DNA from: Paramoeba atlantica
Lineage: Eukaryota; Discosea
Direction of reading: 5' to 3'
Assembly: GCA_977017575.1 (NCBI GenBank)
Contig: CDRNVI010000040.1
Location: 496,001-560,000 of the forward strand
Length of the DNA stretch: 64,000 nucleotides
Shown piece by piece: positions 48,934 through 58,800 of this stretch. Within the stretch, counting starts at the first letter, position 1. Every line of letters begins with the position of its first letter. The translations under genes and the position numbers were made by a program. The notes under the pieces were generated by a model, which made no database searches, had not been told where the DNA came from, and saw only the letters and a program-made list of their open reading frames with translations.

Positions 48934-49620
48934 ATGAACCGAGATCAGATTAAAGCGCTAAAATTGAAAGCGCAACAAGAAGCAGCGTGTCCAGATTCGG
49001 ATGCTAAAAGCGGCAGAAATCATATTGAGCACGCCGCAAAAATGCGTCAACGTGCATTGAAACAGAAAAAGAAGGAGGAAGAGGTCGCAAGGGGAAATGA
49101 GAAAGCACGTCAGGCGGAGGAACAGAAGCGCCAATTTTTGGATGCGTTAGAAGACAAAACCGCGGAAAGCTCTGCCGATTCTCTTGAAGCACTTAAACAA
49201 TCGGTAGAACAACTTGATATCAAACAAAAGGAAGCACAGCAACGCGCCCAAAATCACGCTCTAAAACTTGAGGAAGATGCCTTACAGGCGGAGCGTGAAC
49301 GAGTGTTGAATATGAGTAGCGATGAACGCGATGCGTACCTACGTGGTCTGGAAACTAAAATACACCAAACACAAAGCGTAATTGCTGAAAAACAACAGTC
49401 ACAAAAAAACATGGAGAACTCGGTAGAAACTCGACGGCACGAACCCAGGAAAAAAGAAAAAGCAACGAAGCCCAATAATGTGTTGCCTTCTTTTCTCCAC
49501 GAGGCGGAAGAGGCCGACTTTGATCATGAAAATGAAAACTACAAGTCGGGGACACCCGCTGACCTTCTGCTTATTCACAAAAATACGAAGGCACTTAGAA
49601 AATCGGGTGAAATCTTGTAG
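48934..49620 (+). CDS. Coiled-coil, charged protein
   Basis: The ATG at 48934 (MNRDQIKALKLKAQQEAA) gives 228 residues; the longer frame starts at TTG. Nearly the whole length is charged helix with Glu/Lys/Gln/Arg heptads (MRQRALKQKKKEEEVAR, SVEQLDIKQKEAQQRAQNHA). The tail LPSFLHEAEEADFDHENE is acidic. Likely a structural or assembly protein; no family recognised. Confidence 0.6.
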   Translation: MNRDQIKALKLKAQQEAACPDSDAKSGRNHIEHAAKMRQRALKQKKKEEEVARGNEKARQAEEQKRQFLDALEDKTAESSADSLEALKQSVEQLDIKQKEAQQRAQNHALKLEEDALQAERERVLNMSSDERDAYLRGLETKIHQTQSVIAEKQQSQKNMENSVETRRHEPRKKEKATKPNNVLPSFLHEAEEADFDHENENYKSGTPADLLLIHKNTKALRKSGEIL

Positions 49621-49848
49621 CCTGCTAAATCTGCTACATCCGAGTTTCCAGTTGGGCATTCACATTTTTTTGAGATAAAAAGCGTCACTTAATGTGGATG
49701 GTGAGCTAGTTACTCATATGTTTACAAAACTCATATGTTTCCTCATATGTATCACCTTTGTTTTTAAACCTTGGTATACGAAACCGTAATACAACTTCCT
49801 ACATCATCTTGCCATTTTTCACACACCTCATACCTTTACACCTCCCCT

Positions 49849-50904
49849 ATGTTCAGCGTTCGTCCCCTGGTCTCTCGAAACTTGAGAGATCTTTGCAACA
49901 TCGTAAGCACAGACGATTACGTCATCTCTTTGCTCAACAAGTCCAAGCTACGTTCCTTTGCGGAGTTTATCTCCTGGCCCGGGGCGGGGGCGAGAGAGAT
50001 TTACCGATACGTGCTTACCCTCCCAAAAGAGCAGCGTGCCCTACACGCGGTCTTTGGACGAGAGGGGGTTCCGTTGGACTTTTGTGCTGATCTCGACCTT
50101 CCGTTGTCTCCGTCAGATCCGCATGCGCAGCAACAAGGACAGCTTCTTATGGAGGCCACCTGCGACGAAACAGAGCGTACGCTGCAACTCGCCTACGGGA
50201 AGCAATTCTCGAAACTGGTCGTCCTGCAGAGTTTCGCCGTGAACAAACTTTCCTATCACATACATGCCCGGATCGCAGAGGATGTGGCATTCCAGGACAT
50301 CTCGGATTTGTGCAATTTCTCTCGCATTGTGGCGCGTTCCCTCAAGCTACGCTGGAAGAAGGAAGTTCTTGATTCCGGAATTTACCGTACTGGGGGACAG
50401 CTGCGGTTGTACGACTGTGTAAAGAGTATTGGTGATGACGCCACTCTGGACAAGCTTGCGTTGAAGAGACCACTACACTGGAATCCCTGCCCCGACGACC
50501 TTTTTGAGCTCTCCTTAGTCACCCGCCCGCGTTCTGTTGTGCGCGAGCTAATCACGTCCAAGTCCACAGCCCCGGTCGTTAAAATGGAAGATAGCTACGA
50601 TAACTGTATGGATTTTGTAATTAAGACTGTCCCTCGGCTGGAAGAATCCGTAGCACACGCTTACAGTTCTTGGATTCAAATCGGGCTGGCACTGAAAAGT
50701 TTGCACCTGGTTGCACAGTCAAGACCCGATGGGGTGTTATTCGATTTTGAGGATCTTTTTCACACGTTTAGTGCAAAGTCGCCGAAGTACTCACGCGGAG
50801 ATTGTGATAGACAGTGGGCCAGAATGAAAGTGAGGGATGCTGACTGGTTGCGAGCTGTACGGTGTGTTCGGCGATTTTGTAAGAAAAATGTTGACATGCC
50901 ATGA
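49849..50904 (+). CDS. Archaeo-eukaryotic primase with PriCT-2 domain (kinetoplast PRI1/PRI2-like)
   Basis: The ATG at 49849 gives 351 residues. Primase motif I is D81-L-D83 in FCADLDLPLS, motif II is S-x-H in KLSYHIHARI, and motif III is the hD of GGQLRLYDCVKS: all three catalytic motifs are present. Residues ~266-345 (SWIQIGLALKSL, DFEDLFHTFSAKSPKYSR, CDRQWARMK) match the PriCT-2 domain. This two-domain form is that of the mitochondrial primases PRI1 and PRI2, which start kinetoplast DNA synthesis in trypanosomes, and also of viral D5-type primases and PrimPol relatives. No helicase part. N-terminus is compatible with import. Confidence 0.75.
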   Translation: MFSVRPLVSRNLRDLCNIVSTDDYVISLLNKSKLRSFAEFISWPGAGAREIYRYVLTLPKEQRALHAVFGREGVPLDFCADLDLPLSPSDPHAQQQGQLLMEATCDETERTLQLAYGKQFSKLVVLQSFAVNKLSYHIHARIAEDVAFQDISDLCNFSRIVARSLKLRWKKEVLDSGIYRTGGQLRLYDCVKSIGDDATLDKLALKRPLHWNPCPDDLFELSLVTRPRSVVRELITSKSTAPVVKMEDSYDNCMDFVIKTVPRLEESVAHAYSSWIQIGLALKSLHLVAQSRPDGVLFDFEDLFHTFSAKSPKYSRGDCDRQWARMKVRDADWLRAVRCVRRFCKKNVDMP

Positions 50905-51218
50905 CGTAGGTTTATGGCTTTCAATTCCGTACCTTCAGTCTTCTGTTTTTCAGAACAACTTCACACTTTTAGAAATTTTTCATTTTTCACAAATTTAATT
51001 TAGAACGCAACGTTCAATCACGTTTCGTATCCTTCAGTTTCTGTTATTCCTATGGTCTCTCAACACATCACCTAACTCACTAAAAAACATTTACTGTCAT
51101 AAAAACATTCATTTCTTTGAAGTAGTCTACGAGATGTACATCTTTCTACTTCTGCAACACGTGCACCACCTATTCGCCAAAATACAAAACCACTCGTTTA
51201 TTCTCCTCACCCCCATTT
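50905..51218. other. Intergenic, nothing recognised
   Basis: T/C-rich toward the next gene. No repeat or ORF. Confidence 0.5.
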
Positions 51219-52898
51219 ATGTCTTCCCACTGCCTCATCCTTGAGCGACCCAAACCCGGAGCAGACCTCCATCACGTCCTGTTCGTCGACCTCGACAACG
51301 TTGCCTTCTTTCGCGGTGTAGACGAGCGGTTCAGCACCCCCCGTCCCATCGTGCCCCCTCGTAGCTTTGTGTTCTGTATCGTCGCCGCGGACACCATGCT
51401 AAACGTCGCCATTGGCAAGAGTCCGGGCTACTTCCACCTTGTCCAGCGTCACGGTATCGAGATCTGTCCCCTCGGGAGCTGGCGTCCCCCGTTCGTTCTT
51501 CCCCCCGGGGAGGCCAGCAACACCATGAGCCCTTGCCAGGCCCTGCAGCGTCTCGTGCGCTGGGCCCACACCGTGCTGGACCCCGCGATCTCGTTCACCC
51601 TGCTGTACTTCCCGGAGGATAGCGCCTCCGAGACCTCACTGCAGGACTATCTCCAGGGAAGGGACGTGGAGACGATACGACCAGCTCGACACCACTGGTG
51701 GGATCGCGTCGCCTCCCGGCTGGCACGCCGTAAGCCACAGCCCCCTAAGGTGAAGACATCGGAACCATCTCCTCGTAGAGAAGGTGAGGAGGAGGCAGAA
51801 TCAGGGGTTGAAAATCCGATTGAGAACAGGGAGCGGATAGAACCGAGCGCACTCACGGAGGAGGCGTTGCGGTCATGGGGTATTGGAATGGCAGAGCCGG
51901 AGCTGAACGGTGATGCGGGAGAGGGGAAGGAGAAAGGAGAACTTTTTCGGCAGGAAAGTAGGAAGGTGGAAGATAGATGTATCTTAGATACATCTGAGGT
52001 GGTGAAGGAGAGAAGTTTTTCTGTCGAGCCAACATGTGACATTGAGGTGCCGAAGACAGCGGGGGACAAGTTGAGTACCACAGAGCGTCCGACTGTGCTG
52101 GAGCCCGTAAAACAAGTACCTGAACGTGCTTTACCTCCTACAGAGGATGTGGCGACCACGAATACAAAGGATCCGCACATTGCGGAGACTTCTTCGCACC
52201 GAAAACCGTACCGCGAGGTGCCAAAACGAAGCAAAAAGAAAGTAAAGGAACCAGTTCCTGTGGAGTCCTACAACCCCGTAACTTCGCTCCTTCTTAACAT
52301 GAGTGAACCGGAGACATCTCGATCCAGAAAGCGTCGGCAACACCCCGAACTCGCCACGATGGACTCTTTTCGGGCCAACGACATGTTCCCCTCGGAGCAG
52401 CGTGATCTCTCTCCAATAGAAAAGGGTACGACTCAGGAGATACATCCAGGGCCTATAGATAAACATTCTTCACCACAGTACCAGGGGCGTGATGCTCTGC
52501 GTTCTTCTACACATCATCCTCATGCGCACCAACATCGACATCGGCATCACCACCACCATCATCATCATCATGAACGCAGAAGTCATCATACAAGGGAGCA
52601 ATGTCCCACTCACGACCATCCTATTCAATCCAAAGAACATAAAGGTTTTCCTGCGAGAGATGCAGAACGGCACAGAGACGCACGGAAACACAGAGCCCAT
52701 ACCCATAACGAGTCTGATTCTGACTCGCTTAGCAGCGCAGAGGCTTCCGACATGAGTTCTGACTTTAGTTCCTCAGCTTCTCGGCAATCCTCGCTTTCCC
52801 GATCACTTAGTTCACTTAGCTCGGATTTGACAGCTTCTTCGATCTGTTCGAATTCCCTTCGCACCAAATTGATCGCGGCGACAAAGAAAAAATACTAG
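51219..52898 (+). CDS. NYN/PIN-like N-terminus with long disordered His- and Ser-rich tail
   Basis: 559 residues. The first ~150 look folded: HVLFVDLDNVAFFRGV (acidic residues D24, D26, N27 at a strand end), FVFCIVAADTMLNVAIGKS and HGIEICPLGSW. This is the shape of a NYN/PIN-like nuclease start, but further acidic residues are not clear. The remaining 400 residues are charged and disordered, with a run of about ten His near residue 445 inside HRHRHH-type sequence, and a Ser-rich end. The first ~560 bp are GC-rich. Function unknown. Confidence 0.5.
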   Translation: MSSHCLILERPKPGADLHHVLFVDLDNVAFFRGVDERFSTPRPIVPPRSFVFCIVAADTMLNVAIGKSPGYFHLVQRHGIEICPLGSWRPPFVLPPGEASNTMSPCQALQRLVRWAHTVLDPAISFTLLYFPEDSASETSLQDYLQGRDVETIRPARHHWWDRVASRLARRKPQPPKVKTSEPSPRREGEEEAESGVENPIENRERIEPSALTEEALRSWGIGMAEPELNGDAGEGKEKGELFRQESRKVEDRCILDTSEVVKERSFSVEPTCDIEVPKTAGDKLSTTERPTVLEPVKQVPERALPPTEDVATTNTKDPHIAETSSHRKPYREVPKRSKKKVKEPVPVESYNPVTSLLLNMSEPETSRSRKRRQHPELATMDSFRANDMFPSEQRDLSPIEKGTTQEIHPGPIDKHSSPQYQGRDALRSSTHHPHAHQHRHRHHHHHHHHHERRSHHTREQCPTHDHPIQSKEHKGFPARDAERHRDARKHRAHTHNESDSDSLSSAEASDMSSDFSSSASRQSSLSRSLSSLSSDLTASSICSNSLRTKLIAATKKKY

Positions 52899-53275
52899 AC
52901 GTTCTGAATGGCGTGACAGACTTTTAGGTACGGAGGTTGTTTCGTACACTGTTTGTCAAGAAGTTTTGTCATCTAGCTCAAGAGAGAGGGAGATCTACGT
53001 CTTCTCAGTTTTCCTACAAACTAAATCTATTTTTGAACGCAAAAATTATCTGTGCTTTAGTAGTCCAAGCTTATAGCTCCATATGGTGCCCTATTTTTAC
53101 TAAGTTTTGGCATATTGACTAACATTATACATTATCTATTTCCTTTCCTTGAATAGAGAAGACCATTTCTTGAATGTTTAATTCTTTCTCCTTCACAAAA
53201 TAAAGGTTTATTAAACAAATTTAAATATACCAATTTCATTTTTTCGCTCCCCTCCGCCCTCCTCCCCCCCTCCCC
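52899..53275. other. Intergenic, nothing recognised
   Basis: A/T-rich, turning C-rich just before the next ATG. No gene. Confidence 0.5.
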
Positions 53276-54376
53276 ATGCATCGTACCTTCTTCCGCTTCC
53301 TCTACCGCTTCACCCCACCCCATCTCCGAGACCCCAACCCTTTACCATCCAGTTACCCACACGCCCTTGCCCTCCTTCCCCACTCCCCCTCACCCTCCCC
53401 TACCCCCTCCTCCCCTTCCCCCACACAACCCTCCCCCACCCCCTCCTTACCCTCATCCTCCTCCCCCTCCTCTACCGCCTTCACCTTATCCCACCCCTCT
53501 CCCACCCCCACCACCACCACGGATTCCACTCTCCCCGTTGTTTCTGTCCCCTCCAACGCCTTCATCCTACAAGATCCTCCACAACACAAACCCGAACACA
53601 ACCCTCAACACAACCCCCAGCACAATCTCCAACACAACCCCCAACCCAGCACGCAACACAATCTCCAACACAGAGCACAACACAACTCCCAACACAGTAC
53701 GCAACACACCCCCCAACACAGATCCCAGCACAGCAGGCAACACAACCCCCAGCACAGTCCCCAACACAAATCCCAACACAACCCTCAACGGACAACACAG
53801 CACCGTTCACAACGAAGCACACAACACAGTCCCCCACACCACTCCCCACTGAGCACCCAACACAGTCCCCAACACAGTCCCCCACACAGTCCCCCACACA
53901 ACCTACAGCATCGTCCCCCCCACAGCTCCCCCCACAGCCCCGACCCCTCCCCCCTCGACGCGCTCCCCCTCCCCCTCTCCCCGGCCTCCCAGGCCCAGGT
54001 CGCCCGCCTGGTCGCGGCGTACCGCGTGTTCTGGGACCACATCCGGTTCCGCAAGGCCTGGGCCGTCCCCCCCTTCACCTACGACGAGGTGCAGCCCGAG
54101 CTCTCCCGTGCCGCGGAGTACGTGGTGCGGGTCCGGCGGTACCTCGACGGGGTGAGCCCCGGGATGAAGATGCGTATGCTCGACGGGGCCGCGCAGGGGT
54201 TCCTGCGCTCCCGGCGAAGGGAGCAGGTGGTGGGGGACCGGGGGGGGTTTGTACGGGGGTTGGTCCACCACACGTTAAGGGACGCCACGGGGTATGTGGA
54301 GGGGCTGAGTGAGGGGGTGGTGGAGGGGTTGCTGAGGAGGGTGAGGGAGGGGGAGGGGGGGAGAGGGGAGGGGTAG
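53276..54376 (+). CDS. GC-rich ORF with pentapeptide repeats, unknown
   Basis: 366 residues. N-terminal part Pro/Ser/Thr-rich, then about 25 imperfect copies of a five-residue unit like PQHNx / PQHSx (residues ~100-220), coded by a 15-bp C/A-rich minisatellite. The C-terminal ~130 residues look folded and mitochondrial-like (AAYRVFWDHIRFRKAW, YDEVQPELSRAAEYVVRVRR, GFLRSRRREQVV). Starts with MHRTFFRFLYRF, a good import signal. Codons switch from C-ending to G-ending across the gene. The folded tail may be the conserved part, perhaps a mitoribosomal or respiratory protein; not recognised. Confidence 0.5.
   Translation: MHRTFFRFLYRFTPPHLRDPNPLPSSYPHALALLPHSPSPSPTPSSPSPTQPSPTPSLPSSSSPSSTAFTLSHPSPTPTTTTDSTLPVVSVPSNAFILQDPPQHKPEHNPQHNPQHNLQHNPQPSTQHNLQHRAQHNSQHSTQHTPQHRSQHSRQHNPQHSPQHKSQHNPQRTTQHRSQRSTQHSPPHHSPLSTQHSPQHSPPHSPPHNLQHRPPHSSPHSPDPSPLDALPLPLSPASQAQVARLVAAYRVFWDHIRFRKAWAVPPFTYDEVQPELSRAAEYVVRVRRYLDGVSPGMKMRMLDGAAQGFLRSRRREQVVGDRGGFVRGLVHHTLRDATGYVEGLSEGVVEGLLRRVREGEGGRGEG
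53575..53910 (+). repeat. 15-bp coding minisatellite
   Basis: Imperfect tandem copies of a unit like CAACACAACCCCCAA, coding for Pro-Gln-His-Asn/Ser-x. Confidence 0.8.
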
Positions 54377-54633
54377 AGGGGGGGTGGCTGGCTTGCGGGT
54401 GTATGGTGGAAAGAAATAGAGTGTAGGAGGGAAAGAATAGAAACGGATTTTTTATAGGGTATTTATGGTAGGATAAGTTTTACTTTGAAGAATGACCCAT
54501 TTTAGCATTTTTAATGTTCTAGTTTTCTTGTACGCTTACTTGCTTCTTTTCCAGTATTATCACGCCGCATTTTTCTTTATACGCTCACAAAATATATTCG
54601 AGTACTTCACACTCGTATCCCTTTTTGTTTGTG

Positions 54634-55278
54634 ATGCTTCAAATTTTGAATCGCGCACAGTTTGAGGCAGCACGCGCGAGTCGAAACTTTCTTGTGGTAC
54701 ACTTCGCGGCGGAATGGTGTGCGCCGTGCAAGCAATTAAACACCGAGTTGGAGTCTTGGGTCAAGTGTCAGCGATTCCCGCTGGTCACCTTTGCGACGAT
54801 TGACGGAGAGGCAAACGAGGACGTCTCCACTGCGATGAACATTCATACCGTACCCCATGTCGTGTTCTTCCGAAAAGGAAAATACGTGTGTGACGTCCAA
54901 GGTGCAAATATACCCGAGATCGAGAGTACGGTTCATCGGGTCTATCAATGCCCCGATGCGGACCAACCACTGGAGGAACGTCTGAAAAACTTAATACACC
55001 GTAGCCCAGTGATGATCTTTCTAACTGGAACTCCTTCGCAGCCTAGGTGTGGGTTTACTGCTCGGGTGTGTGAGGTGTTGAATCGCACCGGCGTTCCGTA
55101 TGACTCATTTGATATTATGAGCGACTCAGAAGTTTTGGACGGACTTAAAACGTACAGCAACTGGCCCACGTACCCACAGCTTTATGTGAAGGGGGAGCTG
55201 ATCGGGGGGTGCGATATTATTTTGGAACTGGACCGAAATGGAACTCTTGAAGCGACATTAAAGGGGGACACTGCATAA
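54634..55278 (+). CDS. Thioredoxin-monothiol glutaredoxin fusion (Grx3/4/PICOT type)
   Basis: The ATG at 54634 gives 214 residues. The N-terminal thioredoxin-like domain has W28-C29-A-P-C32, keeping both Cys where PICOT proteins usually have one. The C-terminal Grx domain has GTPSQPRC139-G-F-T and WPTYPQLYVKGELIGGCDI. Grx3/4 proteins bind a [2Fe-2S] cluster with glutathione and deliver iron in the cytosol. Two conserved positions differ: the glutathione-binding Lys before G-T-P is Thr (FLTGTP), and the CGFS motif is CGFT. So the family is sure but cluster binding may be altered. Confidence 0.88.
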   Translation: MLQILNRAQFEAARASRNFLVVHFAAEWCAPCKQLNTELESWVKCQRFPLVTFATIDGEANEDVSTAMNIHTVPHVVFFRKGKYVCDVQGANIPEIESTVHRVYQCPDADQPLEERLKNLIHRSPVMIFLTGTPSQPRCGFTARVCEVLNRTGVPYDSFDIMSDSEVLDGLKTYSNWPTYPQLYVKGELIGGCDIILELDRNGTLEATLKGDTA

Positions 55279-55800
55279 GGTGAATGATTGAGCGCAAGTG
55301 GACGAGTGAAGTTCTTTTTCACATTTTTAGATGAAAGGACTAAACGTGTATGAATTTCACTGGTGACGGAGAACGAATTTAATTTTTTGGCTGTCTCAAG
55401 TGTCTTATAGCAAAAGTAAAGTCTCATAGCGAGTGCAGTTGCAGTTCCCTAATCGACACAATGTAAGCGCGACATACATTATTATTGGGCCAAAAATGGA
55501 CACAATTTTCTCATAAATAAATAACTTTATAACAACAAAAAGAGTGTAAACTACTGTAAAATTTATACTGAGAATTCAAAGTTGTATGGTGTACCGATCA
55601 TAAATTTATTATAGTCTGTATTTGCGTTTAGAGAAATGAATATCCACGTATTCAATAGCACATTTGCAAAACTGTTTTAAACAATGCAGAATTGTTTTCC
55701 ATGTAATATTTCATGTCATGTACGATTATCACATGAAGCGCAATATTTTGCCTAGTAATCACGTAATTCTGCGCGTGTCATTCAGGAATTCTAGTCCACA
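55279..55800. other. Intergenic, nothing recognised
   Basis: Over 500 bp of A/T-rich sequence with weak direct repeats of TCATGT and ACATGA words near 55710-55735. No gene. Confidence 0.5.
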
Positions 55801-58800
55801 ATGCTGGAGCGTTACGTTGCCAGTGCTTTAGCAAGCATTCTTAGTGATTACATACAGGATGTAAGCGCAGATAACTTAAAATTGTCATTGTGGGCCGGTG
55901 TGGCACATCTGCACAACATTTGGTTTCGACGGGATGCTCTTGATCGGTTTGGGCTACCTTTTTCTCTTCAATATGGCTACATTGGTGAAATATCGATACA
56001 AATTCCATGGTCCGCCATATACACTCAGCCCTGTCGTATTATTTTCAATAAAGTTAGCCTCGTTCTAGAACTACAACAGGGGAATGACTGGAGTCAAGCT
56101 CGAGATCTTCAAAACATATGGAAAATGAATGAGGAGTGTGTTGCTCTGCTTCTAAAAAGGACGCAAAAAAATACTGGGACGCAGTCTTCTGGGGTAGGTA
56201 TGGTGGCAAGTACTTTGGCTTTTGTTAGTAGACTCGCGCAAGCTATTCGTGAAAACATAGAGTTGCAAATCTATGATGTAATGGTGTCTTTGAAATGCGA
56301 AAGAAGTGTATTTGGTTTTCACATCGAACATGTATCTTGGTTAAAAACTTCTAATGTTTGTCCTGAAGGGATTCCCGTTGTCCAAACCAGTCACGGAACA
56401 GAAAGAGTCTTACATCTCCGCGAAATTCTGTCATTTATTGGGCCAGGACCAGAAAAGACAAAACTGTTTATGCCAGATGAGCGATCCTTCAAAGAAGATG
56501 CAGAATCATATTTCGAATCTCTCAGAGAAGTTGCTCCGAAGTATTCGGCATCAGCGTTCTCTGATTGCTATCTTCATGTGGGAGAAGCGCACTGTAAATC
56601 TGTGGCTACTTTGAAGCTTAACACATGCCGGTGGTCCTTCACTAAGAGTCAGTGGAAATGTATCCTTAAACTGTTAGCATGGTGTAATAGCGATCCAAGG
56701 AGGGAACTTGACAGCTTCCTTCCGATACAGCGACCGTGTATTGAGTCATGTCCGCGAAGCGGGTGGAAATATGCAGCAAATTTAATATTCAAAGGAAAGC
56801 ACGTTGCACACAAACGGGTTTTCCTTAATGCAATCAAAGAAGAATACGAGCAAGTATATCGTGATCACATTATAGGAATGCTAAAGAAAACTAATGAGAA
56901 GCTTTCTCTACCCGATGTTATTACCCGTCCGAAAACAATGCGATTGCTGGAAAGAGAACTCTCTCTATCAGAAGTGCTCTCTTCCAGAAAAACCGTTTAC
57001 AAAATTCTTCTTCGTGAAATTTCGACACAAGATCCCCGTTTGCTCTCACCGCTAAACAATGAGGTGTCGTCCACTGGGCGAAAACAATCTTGGAGCGAAT
57101 GGTGGTATGGGGAAAAAGTATTTGAGCAAGATGGTGCAACCGCAGAAGAAATTGCTGAAATTCGTCATATTGTAGATGATCTGAATTCACCTAATGCATC
57201 CGATGGTACGGTGGATGAGTTTTCGGGATCGTTGTTCGAAATTATCACGAGCGAAGTTTCTGTGCATATTGAATCCGAGAAAAATTATCAATTGGAAATA
57301 GAAATGAGCGAGCTGGGCTTCACACACGACATAAAATATAATGAAGAGATATCTGCTTGGAGACTTGATCTTAAAGCGTTTTCCTTCGAAGTCTCAAATA
57401 TTATTTGGGCATCTTGTGTCGCTAATCAGGATATAATGTATTCTTCCGAGATTACAAATCCTCCTGTTCAAAAATGTGTCTCTAACAGTCTTCTTTCACT
57501 CAAGAGCAGTACATCGGATAGTCGAGGCCCACACTTTATCTCTGTGCTATCCTCTCCTGTACATACCAAATATAGTTGGTGTATCAAAAATTTATGTTGC
57601 ATTCTTTCTCCAGGTATGTTTGATTGGGCGAATGATGTTCTTGTATATTGTTCGTCTCACGGGATTGAGCGTAATAAGCACGCGATTAGGAACTGTTTAG
57701 GTCCAAAGGTTCAACGAAGGAACTCCGATATTGATTTCGATGGGCTCTTCCAGAGCACAAGAATTATTCTGTGCAAGGATCGCAGTCGAAACTTAAACAA
57801 GTTCTCACATTGGGTGACTATGGAAATGGATTCGATCTCAATGGGGAAAATTCGTGAAATCAATAATCCCGAACAACCTCGAAAGCACGTGCTTGATTTG
57901 GACTCTTCATCACCTAACAAGTCGCTGCTTGTCTGCGGAGCCACCGTAAAATGCCTATTTTCCGAAGGAGAGGTGTGTTTATTACGCAAATTTTCGTTCA
58001 CGATACAATATGTACGTGCATATGAGATGTTGCAAGATGATCCGCGCTTAATTCTCACTTTTAAAGACAACTTATCAATATGTCTGAAAAAGGAGAATCT
58101 TATTGAGATCAGAGAGCAGATAGGTTTATGGGCAGGACACATTACATATGATACTCAGAAGCCGATTCCCAGGAGAGCTGGCGATCACTTAGCTCTTCTT
58201 TTCGAACTTAGTGCTATCGAAGCTGAAATGACGTCACATGAAGCTAACTACTCGGTTTTAGTTGTCAAGCCTATGGTTTCGTATTCTAGAAAACGTATCT
58301 CAGGGTCGATATCTAGCCTTCAGTTACTTTCCTCTAAGCCCGAAATAATACTTCAGTCATGTAACGACTATTTCAAATTAAGCGATGTGAAATGTGATCC
58401 AGCTTTTGGAAATCATTCTCAAACGAATCTGTTTGCGCGATCTTTTTACATGGTATTGGCACCGGAAGTGGTATCCTTTTTAGAGGAGCTATGGGACGTA
58501 TTTCTTCTCTTTTATTCGGAGCAAACTGTGGATATAACATGCGCTACCATTGACAAAGGTTCTCCTTCTCAGGGAGGAGTTTCCTCTGGAACTTTGGATG
58601 ATGAAAACGATTTAGCGATCAAAATAGACGAAATGGTGATCGATCTGCCTCACAGCTCTACTTCAGGTTCGGAAATTTTGAACGTTCCTCTTAGTATTAA
58701 ATCTCGAAAATTCTGCACCGCTGTCAAGAGATTTCCTAACGTTAACGACTTTCAGAGTTCTCTTGCTCAGTTAACGGGCGAAATAAAAGTCCAAGGGATT

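Noticed and set aside
53562-53897. Val/Cys/Gly repeat protein on the minus strand
   Set aside because: It is the reverse reading of the 15-bp minisatellite in the plus-strand gene.
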